DNA from: Ferruginibacter sp.
GTDB lineage: Bacteria; Bacteroidota; Bacteroidia; Chitinophagales; Chitinophagaceae
Direction of reading: 5' to 3'
NCBI GenBank assembly: GCA_019638575.1
Contig: JAHBTN010000004.1
Location: 149,600-213,599 of the forward strand
DNA length: 64,000 nt
A program made the translations under genes and the position numbers. This document shows positions 52,082-61,696 of this stretch, in pieces. Position 1 is the stretch's first letter; every line of letters starts with the position of its first letter. The notes beneath the pieces are model-generated. The model was not told where the DNA came from. It made no database searches and saw only the letters and a program-made list of their open reading frames with translations.

Positions 52082-53588
52082 TTCTTATCTTTTCAATTAC
52101 AGTTTCGTTTCCCATAAAAGCTATACAGGTAACCAGGCCACTCATAGCTGCGCCAAGTACACCATGTAAATTAAGATTTTGTCCTGTTAAATAAAGGTTA
52201 GGCAATTTTGTACGTGGCGATATAAAAGTTTTTAATGGATTGTGAAAATCTTTTGCAATACCATACATTGAGCCATCATAATTGCCAATATAATCCCGGT
52301 AAGATAATGGTGTTGCCGTGTAATATGATTTGATATGCTTACGCAAACCGGGGAATTTTTCCTCAACCAATTCTATCAGCAACTCGGCTTTTTGTTTTTT
52401 AAAAAATTCATAGTCGCTGCCCCTGTCATTTTCGTTAGATACCGTATTAAATGTACCGGCCCATTGTTTTACATCATCAAATTTCATATAAGCCAATATC
52501 GTCATCGACTCGGCATATACATCCGACCTTGATGATGCCGAAAAAAACAATGCATAACCCAGCGGCCAGTTTTGTTCAGTATAATCAGGCATATTCCAAA
52601 CCTGTCCTTCCTTATGGTAATAATAATTGTGTTTTAAATAAGGAAAAGAGTCTTTATTAAAAACAACATTCACTATAAAAGAAGAAACGGTGTTTTCTAA
52701 TTCTTTAACACGGCTGCGATAGGCCGGTTTTATAATATCAGTCTCCGTCATATCAAGCGTACGTACAGGGTGCATATTGCTGATAAAATTTTTTGCCCTT
52801 ATGTGTGAGCCGTCCATCAATTCAACCGAAGTAACTTTTCCATCATTCACCACAATTTTTTTTACTTCGGTATTGCGGCGTATTTCTCCCCCATGCTTTC
52901 TTATGTTTTGTGCCATAAATTTGCTGATGGCCGATCCCCCGTCAATACATTTCCAGGAGCTTTCAATATAACTGTTCAATATCATGGCGTGCACATACAA
53001 TGGTGTTTTACCGCCCTGCCCGGCATACAAGGTATTGTTACCGGCAAGCACTGCCTGCAATTTTTTATTGTTTGTGATGGATGCGATATATGCCTGTGCA
53101 TCTATTTCAAGCACCGGTGTTTTTTCGTTGATATCGCCGCCGCTTCGCAAATTGTACAAGGGAAACCGGCTGCATACATCTTTTATTTTATCGCAATAAA
53201 TACGCAATGCCTTTTCTTCGTTAGGAAAATCTTTTAGTAAGTGCTGTATAAAATTTTCGTAGCCCTGTGCATACACATATTCCTTATCATCGTTTTCAAT
53301 AATTATTTTATCAAAAACATCTTCATCCATTTTCTGCAGTTTTAACCTGCCAATAATGTCAAGGTATTTAAACACCTGGTAAAGGTTTTGTCCCTCTCCT
53401 AACCCGCCTAAGTAGTGCACACCCGAATCAAAAATCACCCTATCCCTCACATAGGTTTGAAGGCTGCCGCCTATCTGCCGGTTTTTTTCCAGCACACAAA
53501 CTTTGTAGCCTTCACGGCTAAGTATATCGGCACAAACCAGCCCACCCATGCCGCTTCCGATAATCACTATGTCAAAATCTGCTGTCAT
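52074..53588 (-). CDS. Phytoene desaturase/retinol saturase-like flavoenzyme
   Basis: A 504-residue FAD protein. FDIVIIGSGMGGLVCADIL is the dinucleotide motif; RVIFDSGVHYLGGLGEGQ and the C-terminal NLYLTGQNLNLHGVLGAAMS are the CrtI/CrtISO-type signatures. It is a clear paralog of the 58766-60445 product (both have GVHYxGGLxxGQ). No phytoene synthase gene is near, so carotenoid synthesis is unlikely; acting on the polyene chain, by desaturation or isomerisation, is plausible. It overlaps the exporter gene by 4 bp and the C45-type gene by 8 bp. Confidence 0.82.
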   Translation of the reverse strand: MTADFDIVIIGSGMGGLVCADILSREGYKVCVLEKNRQIGGSLQTYVRDRVIFDSGVHYLGGLGEGQNLYQVFKYLDIIGRLKLQKMDEDVFDKIIIENDDKEYVYAQGYENFIQHLLKDFPNEEKALRIYCDKIKDVCSRFPLYNLRSGGDINEKTPVLEIDAQAYIASITNNKKLQAVLAGNNTLYAGQGGKTPLYVHAMILNSYIESSWKCIDGGSAISKFMAQNIRKHGGEIRRNTEVKKIVVNDGKVTSVELMDGSHIRAKNFISNMHPVRTLDMTETDIIKPAYRSRVKELENTVSSFIVNVVFNKDSFPYLKHNYYYHKEGQVWNMPDYTEQNWPLGYALFFSASSRSDVYAESMTILAYMKFDDVKQWAGTFNTVSNENDRGSDYEFFKKQKAELLIELVEEKFPGLRKHIKSYYTATPLSYRDYIGNYDGSMYGIAKDFHNPLKTFISPRTKLPNLYLTGQNLNLHGVLGAAMSGLVTCIAFMGNETVIEKIRNA

Positions 53589-56500
53589 TTATTTTCTGCC
53601 GTTTTTAAAATAAACAAAGTGTTTGATGTTAGTTTAGAATCGGCTATTTCTGTACAAAGCATATTGTTTGCCGCAGCCAATTCCCTTATCATGCTGCCCG
53701 ATAAAAAACTTAATCCTGTTTCTTTTGTTTTATTAAAGTTTACCACTTTGGTTGATAAAAATTCGGTAAGCCTTGTTTTTTTGTGCATTGCTTCTTTGTC
53801 CTTATCGCCATCCCTGATGATGATACTGCCACCGGCATTTAAATGATGCATACATTTTTCAATCACCAGTTTTTGTTCGCCGGGTTGCAAATAATGCAGC
53901 ATATCGGCCATGATGATGCAGTCGTATTTTTCAAATGCAAAACTCATCACATCGCTATGTACAAAATTAACTGTATCGGTTTTGCTAAAACAGTTATTGG
54001 CTGTATCTATTTTTTCTTCGTCGTAATCAATGCCGGTAATATGCCTGCTTTTTTCAACAAACGAAAGCATGTAGGGCATAAAGCCATAGCCACAACCAAT
54101 ATCAAGTATCTTTCCTTGTTTGGGAACAAGTTCATTAAATGGCTGGTAATTTTTTTCGAGCTTTGTTTTTATACGCATATACCATTCAAGTACCGGGCCT
54201 TTGTACAGGTAATTATAAATAAGTTGTTCCCTGAAATATTTTGGTTGTTCAATACCTGCTCTTAGTTTTTCAAACTCGGCTCTAAAATAACGGCCAATGC
54301 CTTTGGCCCTTTCGGCATAGCCATTGCCATAAGATGTATCGGCAGGTTTTATCCGTGGCAATATCTTAACTGTTAGTTGCCCGTCTTTTAAAAGTTGGTC
54401 TTGTTTGGTAAGTGTATAATTAGTGCCATGTATCATGATGGGCAAAATATCTACATCAAGTTTTTCGGCTAAATAAAAAGCGCCTTTATGAAATCTTTTT
54501 ATCACACCGTCTTCGGCCCTTGTGCCTTCCGGGAAAATAATTACAGAATAGCCGTTTTTAATCCTGTCTTCTACCTGGCTTAAATCTGTTTCAATTTGTT
54601 CGGCCGGAAAATAATCTGCCAGGCGGATGACTTTGCCAAACAACGGCGAGTTCCAAATCCGGTTGTTGGTAATCATCAGCAGTTTTGGATACAGCATTAT
54701 CAGTGGTAATATATCCAATGATGATTGGTGATTGGCGATGATGATGGCAGGTTTTTTAAAATCTTCTTCCTGCTGATTGATAATTTTCTTTTTTACATTA
54801 ATCATAATATACACCAGTCGCTTACAAACCAGCGCAATAATTTTATGGTATAATAGCTTGCCTTTTTCTTTTATGTTGAACAAAGAAAAGATATAAGCCA
54901 GCAGTGTGAGTGTAACACTCCAGCCAATAAAATACGAAAAAGCAAATGATGATTTAATGAAGCCCCACAGTGTCCAGGGAAAACGGTTTTGTTTAACCCT
55001 GTTAGTTACCAGAATCCTAAAAAGGAACGGGATTAACACTTGTGCAATCATCACCACACATAGGATGCCTATGATGGAAATTAGCGCTATGGAACGAAGC
55101 GCCGGGTGCTGTGCAAAAATTAAAACACCCAGGCCGGCAACCGTTGTTACCGCCGATAGTATGATGGATGACTTAAAGGAAGAAAGTGTTTTTTTGCCTG
55201 TTTTATATTCCTGCAACAAACCATCCATGATAAAGAGGCTATAATCATCGCCCAGGCCAAATATGAGTGCAGAGATGATGATGTTGATGATATTGAACCG
55301 TATATCAAAAAGGCCCATGATGCCTAATATCCAAACCCAACTTATGGCCATCGGTATAAAGGAAACCAATGTAAGTTCTATTCTTCCGTACACAAGCAGT
55401 AATACAAAAAACACCAGCATCGATGTCATTAAAGCAATGCTTGTAAAATCTGAATTGATGATTTCAACAAATCGCTTGGTAAGGTATTGCTTATCCAGCA
55501 CGGTAACATGCGCTTTGTTTTCAAATGCATCATATACTTCCTGTTTTTTTTCGGGAACAGTTTTTACCAGTGTAACCACCGTTGCCTTTCCGGGTTTTTC
55601 GGTAATATAATCATCAAGGAAATTTTTACGCACCGCTGCCATTGCCTCTTTATCAACAGGCGTATATTCCTTATCCAACAACAATTTAAAATTATCAAAA
55701 GCCGATGCATTGAATTTTAATGCCAGGCCTTCTTTTACCAGGGTTGCCATCAGTTCACTTTTCTTTTCTGCGGTCCAATACCTGTTCCATCTTTCAATCC
55801 GTATTCTTTGTAAGGAATCGGAAATGATTAATGAAGAGACACCCGAATATTTTTTTACAATTTGCCTGTCCTGCAGTTTATCAATATCAGTTACTAACTT
55901 TTCATTATTAGCCAATGCCTCATCCAATGTTTTTCCATCGGTAACCAGGTACACCGATTGCAGTGCATATTGGTTGATGTGGTTCAATTGTTTTTCTGAC
56001 TGCTTCAAACGTTTGCTCATGAAATTCATGTTCTGCAAGTCGGGTTCAAAGCCTGCTTTGCCTGCCCAAAAAGCAAAGAAGATGGTTAACCCAAAAATTA
56101 CGATGACCAGGTATTTGTTGTATTCAGGTTTTAGCGATGCAATCTTATCAATCCACGAAAGGTTATTAACAGCATGTGGTGCAACCTGTTGTTTTTTTGT
56201 AGTGATAAAATGCGGCAGAAAAATCAAAGAACACAATGACGCACCCACTAAACTGAAAGCAGCAAACAGGCCCAGATCTTTCAGCATCTCCGATTCTACA
56301 AACTGCAGGCACAAAAAACCTCCAATAGTGGTAAAGCTGCCAATCGTCATAGGGAAGGCAAGGTCTTGTATGAGCTCCTTGATATTTTGTGTATGCCTGT
56401 AATGGTTAAAAACATGCAGCGAATAATTAACAGCAATACCCAATACCACCGAGCCGGTACCCAATGCAATCACCGATATGCTTCCTTTTAAAAAATAAAT

Positions 56501-57430
56501 TACGGCCAGCGAAAACACGGCGCCAAAAACTACCGGCACCAGGATAATGAACGGTGCCGTCTTCTTCCTGAAATAAAACCCAAGAAAAACAATGATGAAA
56601 AGGATGGTGATGCCTTGCGTAAGCAAAGAATCTTTACGCAGCTGTAAAGCATTGCCCACCGAAACGGCGGTTGCACCAAAGTATGATGCCGTAACGGTGC
56701 TTTTGCTGTTATCAATCAAACTATCGAGCCCTTGCAGCAACAATGCGTTTTTGCCTGTGTTGTTTGGAGGATATTTGGGAGTGATGAAGAGCAACACGTG
56801 TTTCCTGTTTTTTGTAAGGATATAATTTTCGTACAGTTCAAAATTTTCGTCGTACTGCAACTGCTGCAGTTTTTTCATTGCCAGGAAGCTGATACCCACG
56901 GGGTCTTTGCTGATCATTGATTTTAATGCAAAGCCCGCCGGTGAAGTAAGTGTACGAAAATCCTGTTCCAGCGTTTCCTTAACTTTTTGTGGTTTAATAA
57001 GGCTATCTATTTCTAAATAATCTTTGTCATCAAGAAAAACAGGCAGGTGGCTGTTAAGTGTACCAAATAAATCCATGGTCAGTTCATCATCAACCTTTAC
57101 ATCCAGCTTGCTTATATAAGGCGCAAGCTTTAATTGGATATTTTGTGCCAGTTCATCGGTATATGCAATGAGGCTGTCGGGTTGTGCTGCTGCAGAAGTA
57201 TCTTTAAGCGATACCGTAATCACCAGCTTATCCATGAACTTTGAGTTTTGAAAAACTTCATTCAGTTTTTCAATCTTTTTATCTTTTGGTAATATTTTAG
57301 ATATATCCTCTTCAAACTTCACCCTTGATGCAAACCAGGTGGCTAATAAAAATATTGTTGCAAATATGATATACAGGGCAACCCGGCGCTTTTCAAAAAA
57401 ATCATAAATGTGCAGGAATATTTTTTTCAT
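53585..57430 (-). CDS. Fused MMPL/RND exporter, PlsC acyltransferase and methyltransferase
   Basis: A 1281-residue protein with three domains in one frame. Residues 1-850 form an MMPL-type transporter with two halves, each having a periplasmic loop and a helix bundle (GSVVLGIAVNYSLHVFNHY at 327-345; ALIFGLGDDYSLFIMDGL at 721-738). Residues 890-1060 form a PlsC-type acyltransferase (NHQSSLD at 900-906; FPEGTR at 966-971). Residues 1100-1281 form a class I SAM methyltransferase (LDIGCGYG at 1109-1116; DMLHYLQPGEQ). Aryl-polyene exporters are MMPL proteins; linking transport with acylation and methylation suggests coupled processing of the pigment at the membrane. No frameshift is seen. Confidence 0.9.
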   Translation of the reverse strand: MKKIFLHIYDFFEKRRVALYIIFATIFLLATWFASRVKFEEDISKILPKDKKIEKLNEVFQNSKFMDKLVITVSLKDTSAAAQPDSLIAYTDELAQNIQLKLAPYISKLDVKVDDELTMDLFGTLNSHLPVFLDDKDYLEIDSLIKPQKVKETLEQDFRTLTSPAGFALKSMISKDPVGISFLAMKKLQQLQYDENFELYENYILTKNRKHVLLFITPKYPPNNTGKNALLLQGLDSLIDNSKSTVTASYFGATAVSVGNALQLRKDSLLTQGITILFIIVFLGFYFRKKTAPFIILVPVVFGAVFSLAVIYFLKGSISVIALGTGSVVLGIAVNYSLHVFNHYRHTQNIKELIQDLAFPMTIGSFTTIGGFLCLQFVESEMLKDLGLFAAFSLVGASLCSLIFLPHFITTKKQQVAPHAVNNLSWIDKIASLKPEYNKYLVIVIFGLTIFFAFWAGKAGFEPDLQNMNFMSKRLKQSEKQLNHINQYALQSVYLVTDGKTLDEALANNEKLVTDIDKLQDRQIVKKYSGVSSLIISDSLQRIRIERWNRYWTAEKKSELMATLVKEGLALKFNASAFDNFKLLLDKEYTPVDKEAMAAVRKNFLDDYITEKPGKATVVTLVKTVPEKKQEVYDAFENKAHVTVLDKQYLTKRFVEIINSDFTSIALMTSMLVFFVLLLVYGRIELTLVSFIPMAISWVWILGIMGLFDIRFNIINIIISALIFGLGDDYSLFIMDGLLQEYKTGKKTLSSFKSSIILSAVTTVAGLGVLIFAQHPALRSIALISIIGILCVVMIAQVLIPFLFRILVTNRVKQNRFPWTLWGFIKSSFAFSYFIGWSVTLTLLAYIFSLFNIKEKGKLLYHKIIALVCKRLVYIMINVKKKIINQQEEDFKKPAIIIANHQSSLDILPLIMLYPKLLMITNNRIWNSPLFGKVIRLADYFPAEQIETDLSQVEDRIKNGYSVIIFPEGTRAEDGVIKRFHKGAFYLAEKLDVDILPIMIHGTNYTLTKQDQLLKDGQLTVKILPRIKPADTSYGNGYAERAKGIGRYFRAEFEKLRAGIEQPKYFREQLIYNYLYKGPVLEWYMRIKTKLEKNYQPFNELVPKQGKILDIGCGYGFMPYMLSFVEKSRHITGIDYDEEKIDTANNCFSKTDTVNFVHSDVMSFAFEKYDCIIMADMLHYLQPGEQKLVIEKCMHHLNAGGSIIIRDGDKDKEAMHKKTRLTEFLSTKVVNFNKTKETGLSFLSGSMIRELAAANNMLCTEIADSKLTSNTLFILKTAENK

Positions 57431-57445
57431 GTACAGGTAATCTTA

Positions 57446-58639
57446 TTAAACGGGCAGTTGTTTTTTTTCTATCAGCTTTAAAAAAATAAAGGTAAGTAAC
57501 CCAAATAGGATAGCAGCCACAACCGCCAATGTTATACTGCCAAAAATATATTGCAGCAGGTTATGTTTTATCGATTGCAGTGTTATTGATTTGCTGAAAA
57601 CAAACGGTGTGGCATTTGCCCCCATCCAAATGGCGCCCATTTTATAACTAAGAAAAATTATCAATGGTATTAAAGGCGGTATGCTGATATTGGCCGCAAC
57701 AATTACCAAAGGCTTGTTCAGCTTTAATAATATGGCTAAAAAAATGGCCGTTACCAGTTGAAAACCCCAGATGGGAATAATGCCCATAAAAATACCAAAG
57801 GCAACCGATAAGGCTTTCAACTGTGCCGAGTGATGCGGATTGAACAAATGATCGTTGAGTAGTTTTTTAAATTTTTCTTTGCTGAACAATATCCTTAAAA
57901 AATTACGAGGCTTGATGTAGAGGAATGCTATCAGCACTAAGAGTGTATTCAAAATGCTGATACGAAAAAAATCTTTATAGGGCCTGAAATGCGAAACCCT
58001 TTCTTCTTTTGGCGCATAATAAACTGTTACCGGCACCCAAAGCACATCTACACCTTTCCAGGCTGCACGAACCAGCACTTCAATTTCAAATTCATATTTA
58101 CGGGTAAAGAAGTGCATGTTCTTTAGCGCCTGCAAAGGGTAAAGGCGATAACCCGATTGTGTATCGGGACAGTTGATGCCCGTTTCTGCCTTAAACCAAA
58201 AGTTTGAGAATTTGTTGCCAAAGCTGCTGCCGCCCGGCACCGATTCCTGGTTCATATTTCTTGCTCCCACTATAATGGCATGGTGGTTTTCTTTCAGTTT
58301 ATTAAAAAACAAAGGCAGGTCTTTTGCAAAATGCTGCCCGTCTGAATCTATTGTGATGGCATGACTGTATCCTTTTTCAATTGCGTATGCAAAAGCTTTG
58401 CGTAAGGCCCAGCCCTTGCCCATATTTTTTGCATAGCTTACCAGTTGAATCCCCGGGAAAATTTTTAAAAGGCTATCTGTGTTATCGGTTGAGCCGTCGT
58501 TTACAACAATAATATCATTATTATAAGCCTGCACATCTTTAATTACGCCTGCCAGTGTAGCGGCATTGTTATAAGTAGGTATAATAACACAGGTATTTAT
58601 GTTGCTATTATTTTCACCCGTTAAAACAGAGCCAGCCAT
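57446..58639 (-). CDS. Family 2 glycosyltransferase fused to DUF2062
   Basis: A 397-residue protein. Residues 12-235 form a GT-A domain (CVIIPTYNNAATLAGVI, VVNDGSTDNTDSLL, ITIDSDGQHFAKDL with the metal-binding Asp, TQSGYRLYPLQ). Residues about 265-385 form a DUF2062 domain with two or three membrane helices (FGIFMGIIPIWGFQLVTAI, PLVIVAANISIPPLIPLII). GT2-type genes occur in aryl-polyene clusters (ApeJ-like). It probably makes a sugar-lipid acceptor at the inner membrane. A promoter-like element lies upstream. Confidence 0.87.
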   Translation of the reverse strand: MAGSVLTGENNSNINTCVIIPTYNNAATLAGVIKDVQAYNNDIIVVNDGSTDNTDSLLKIFPGIQLVSYAKNMGKGWALRKAFAYAIEKGYSHAITIDSDGQHFAKDLPLFFNKLKENHHAIIVGARNMNQESVPGGSSFGNKFSNFWFKAETGINCPDTQSGYRLYPLQALKNMHFFTRKYEFEIEVLVRAAWKGVDVLWVPVTVYYAPKEERVSHFRPYKDFFRISILNTLLVLIAFLYIKPRNFLRILFSKEKFKKLLNDHLFNPHHSAQLKALSVAFGIFMGIIPIWGFQLVTAIFLAILLKLNKPLVIVAANISIPPLIPLIIFLSYKMGAIWMGANATPFVFSKSITLQSIKHNLLQYIFGSITLAVVAAILFGLLTFIFLKLIEKKQLPV

Positions 58640-58677
58640 TTGTTATTAAAATGATATAGTTAATAAAATTTGAAAAG

Positions 58678-58685
58678 CAAAGGTA
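58678..58685 (-). promoter_or_regulatory. Promoter -7 element for the GT2-to-ligase block
   Basis: Read on the minus strand this is TACCTTTG, an exact match to TAnnTTTG, 38 bp before the ATG of the glycosyltransferase gene. No clear -33 element. It would start the block that runs from 58639 down to 48702. Confidence 0.45.
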
Positions 58686-58765
58686 ATACAATGTGGTTCC
58701 GGTAAATATGGATACCGATGATTAAAAATATTTTTAGCGGCACGGTATCTTATGCAACATTGTTA

Positions 58766-60445
58766 TCATTCCCTGGTATCAATCACATTACTGAATTTGC
58801 TTTCGGTGCGTTTTTTCTTTTCGGAAATTTTCTTATGCATCCAATCGGGCCATAAAGTATCGTCTTCGGCATCATAAATCCTTATTTCCTGTGTTTCGCC
58901 TGTTTGCAGCAAATCATTTTCTGTACAGCCCAATACCTTAGCCGCTGCCCTTACGCCGGAATAACTTGCCCCTGCCACACCATGGCTCATAATGCTGGAG
59001 CCGCACATGTATAAATTTTCTATTTCGCTTTTATTGGTAAAAGAAAAAGGGCCTGTTTGCCAAAAGCCTTTTTCGGTGCCATAAACATTTCCTTTTGTAG
59101 AGTTGATATAGTACTCGTTGGTGATGGGGGTGCCTAACTCAATATTTACAATATGCCTGTGTACAGTTGGCAAAATTCTCTTAAAACTGTTTAGCAATTT
59201 TTCAATAAGACGATTTTTTATAGCCAGGTATTTATTATCTGAACTGTTACGCTCTGCATTAAATGCTTTAAAAGAATCATAGTCAATAAATGTTACCGCT
59301 TCAATCGTATGTTCGTAGCCATTATAACTTAGTGGGTCTTTTAACGAAGAGCAACTGATGAACAAGGATTCAAATTCGTCTTTTTCTAAAATAGATATTT
59401 TTGTGAGGTCTTTATAAATTTCATCCATGTCTTTTTGCGGCATATACCAGATATTGCCAGAGTCCATCCCGGCTTCATGCACATCCATATTAACCGTTAT
59501 AAAAAATATCAATGAGGTTAATGAATAACGGGTATTTGATAATTTTTTTTGAAGTTTGGCGCTTACATTTTCGTGGCCAATAAGGTTGTAGGTTATGGAG
59601 GGGTCGGCATTGGAGATAATGTTTTTTGCAAGCATTTTTTCGCCATTTTGCAACTCAACGCCTGTTACCTTTTTTCTTTTGTTACCTGTTAACAATATTT
59701 TTTTTACTGCCTGCCCGGTATAGATATACCCTTTGTAATTCTTTATTGCATTGGTCATAGCTTTTACAATAGCGGCACCACCACCCATTGGATAAAATCC
59801 CCCATTGAAATAATGATCCATCAAAGCACAATGCAAAGGGAAACTAGCTTTTGACGGGGGTAAGCCATGATCGCCACATTGTATATTCAATACCTTTTTT
59901 AACAAAGGGTTTTTTATATACCAGCCAATCACCCTTTTTAAGCTGAATAAGCCATATTTACCAAGGTGCCTTGTGCGATAAACAATGGTAAGGTTATCCC
60001 AAAAGCCTTTCATTGCTGGAATAAGGAATAATTCTTTTGAAATTTTTTTAACCAGGCCCAGGTATTTTTTTATTCCTTTTTTTTCATCGGGAAAGTGAGT
60101 TGAAAGTGATTGGATGAGATTATCGATCCCTGCCGGTATATCAATCCGTTCTTCTCCAATCCAGCAGTGTTCATATGCATCTTTGTTCATCCTGAAAAAG
60201 ACAAGTTCATTAGCAATACCCAGGCCTTGGTATAAAACATTTGTAGATTGGCCCTTATCGAGCCCGCCTATATAATGAACACCCGGGCTAAACCTGTGTC
60301 CATCTATATAAAAACTATGGCACCAGCCGCCGGGTACATAATGTTGCTCAATTACCGCTACCTTTTGGCCGGCACGGGCCAGGCAAAGCGCTGCTGCTAA
60401 GCCGCCGGCACCCGAGCCAATTATTATAGAATCAAATATCACCAT
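58766..60445 (-). CDS. Phytoene desaturase/carotenoid isomerase-like flavoenzyme
   Basis: A 559-residue FAD protein opening FDSIIIGSGAGGLAAALCLA, with FSPGVHYIGGLDKGQ, GNVYGTEKGFWQTGPFSF and ENLYMCGSSIMSHGVAGASY. It belongs with CrtISO/retinol saturase-like enzymes and is a paralog of the 52074-53588 product, but carries an about 50-residue longer C-terminus (EIRIYDAEDDTLWPDW). The polyene locus is the obvious substrate source. It lies 126 bp upstream of the glycosyltransferase gene, which has its own promoter-like element, so it may be transcribed separately. Confidence 0.82.
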   Translation of the reverse strand: MVIFDSIIIGSGAGGLAAALCLARAGQKVAVIEQHYVPGGWCHSFYIDGHRFSPGVHYIGGLDKGQSTNVLYQGLGIANELVFFRMNKDAYEHCWIGEERIDIPAGIDNLIQSLSTHFPDEKKGIKKYLGLVKKISKELFLIPAMKGFWDNLTIVYRTRHLGKYGLFSLKRVIGWYIKNPLLKKVLNIQCGDHGLPPSKASFPLHCALMDHYFNGGFYPMGGGAAIVKAMTNAIKNYKGYIYTGQAVKKILLTGNKRKKVTGVELQNGEKMLAKNIISNADPSITYNLIGHENVSAKLQKKLSNTRYSLTSLIFFITVNMDVHEAGMDSGNIWYMPQKDMDEIYKDLTKISILEKDEFESLFISCSSLKDPLSYNGYEHTIEAVTFIDYDSFKAFNAERNSSDNKYLAIKNRLIEKLLNSFKRILPTVHRHIVNIELGTPITNEYYINSTKGNVYGTEKGFWQTGPFSFTNKSEIENLYMCGSSIMSHGVAGASYSGVRAAAKVLGCTENDLLQTGETQEIRIYDAEDDTLWPDWMHKKISEKKKRTESKFSNVIDTRE

Positions 60446-60597
60446 AAGCGAAACTTTCCGAAGTTAAACATTTTAAAGGAGTAAAAGCAGTAAGTGATAA
60501 GTGTTAAACATTTAAGGTACAGGCTTTAACATATTGCTTTACAGCAGAAATTTTTAATTATTTCATTAAAGATTTGAATAAAAAAATATTTGTGGCA

Positions 60598-60605
60598 TGG
60601 TTTTG
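60598..60605 (+). promoter_or_regulatory. Weak promoter candidate for the coiled-coil protein
   Basis: TGGTTTTG (one mismatch to TAnnTTTG) lies 21 bp after TTTG at 60573-60576, 66 bp before the ATG at 60672. Confidence 0.3.
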
Positions 60606-60671
60606 GAATTTACCAACATGAATTTGCAAATGAAAGTCTCAATCTTAAAAAACTATTAAAATTTAAATACT

Positions 60672-61646
60672 ATGTCTGACACAAATTTTCCAACCCCTTC
60701 TTCAACCGGCGCTTCAGCCGCTAAGGGTTATGGTTATAAAAATGCAATCATCGGGGTTTTAGCTGCCGGCCTTGTAGGCGTATCTGGATATCTTGTTTAT
60801 TCAAAAAACGATACAGCTAAAACAATTCATCAGCAAGAAACTCAAATTGCTACTGTAACATCCGAAAAAAGCGATGTACAAGCCAGTTTTGATGCTTCAC
60901 TTGCCAGGCTCGATTCTATGAGTACCGTTAATACAAGTTTAGCCAGCCAGTTAGCTGATAAGAATGCGGAAATAACAAAAACTAAAGCCGAGATACGCAG
61001 CATCCTGAACAAGAAAAATGCTTCTGCTGCTGAATTATCAAGAGCTAAAACTTTAATTGCATCGCTAAATGAAAAAATCACTTCATTGGAAGCAGATGTA
61101 GCTCGTTTAACACAGGAAAATCAGTTGTTAACCAACGACAATGTTGTTTTAAAACAAGAAAAAGAAAAACTTACAGCCGACCTTGCTACCACTACTGAAG
61201 TAAAACAAAATCTTGAAAAGAAAGTTGATGTTGCATCTACTTTAAATGCAAGTAATATTGTAATTACACCAATCAACGTAAAAAGGTCTGGTAAAGAAAA
61301 AGTTTCTACCACTGCAAAACGTGTAGATAAATTATTAGTAAGTTTTGATGTTGATAATCGTATTATACAACCCGGAAGCACAGATGTATATGTGTTGATT
61401 TTAGATCCGGAAGGAAAAGCAATCAGCTCGGGCCCCGAAACCTTTACTACCAGGGAAGACAAGGCTTTGAACTATACAGCAAAACTTCCTGTTGATTTAG
61501 AGACTGCAAAAAAGAAAAATGTTGAATTTGCTTTTGCACCGGGTACTAGCTTTAAACAAGGCAATTACACCATTCAAATTTATCAAAATGGTTTCCTTAT
61601 CGGACAGGGTGTACGTGAATTGAAAAAAGGTGGATTGTTTGGATAA
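60672..61646 (+). CDS. Coiled-coil membrane protein, hypothetical
   Basis: The 324-residue product has a short cytosolic N-terminus, one membrane helix (about 24-45, NAIIGVLAAGLVGVSGYLVY), a long coiled coil (about 50-190, with Glu/Leu/Ala heptads) and a C-terminal beta-rich domain (about 200-324, KVSTTAKRVDKLLVSFDVDN, DVYVLILDPEGKAISSGPET, GNYTIQIYQNGFLIGQG). Proteins of this plan are widespread in Bacteroidota and of unknown function; the helix would anchor the coiled coil in the periplasm. It is divergent from the carotenoid-isomerase-like gene and ends at a good terminator. Confidence 0.8.
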   Translation: MSDTNFPTPSSTGASAAKGYGYKNAIIGVLAAGLVGVSGYLVYSKNDTAKTIHQQETQIATVTSEKSDVQASFDASLARLDSMSTVNTSLASQLADKNAEITKTKAEIRSILNKKNASAAELSRAKTLIASLNEKITSLEADVARLTQENQLLTNDNVVLKQEKEKLTADLATTTEVKQNLEKKVDVASTLNASNIVITPINVKRSGKEKVSTTAKRVDKLLVSFDVDNRIIQPGSTDVYVLILDPEGKAISSGPETFTTREDKALNYTAKLPVDLETAKKKNVEFAFAPGTSFKQGNYTIQIYQNGFLIGQGVRELKKGGLFG

Positions 61647-61696
61647 AGCAACACTCACTCTAATATATATTGCAGTTTAACTGTAATGCAAAAAAG

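Noticed and set aside
52074-60445. Carotenoid biosynthesis cluster
   Set aside because: Only desaturase/isomerase-like proteins are present; phytoene synthase, geranylgeranyl synthase and cyclase are absent, while the aryl-polyene core set is complete.
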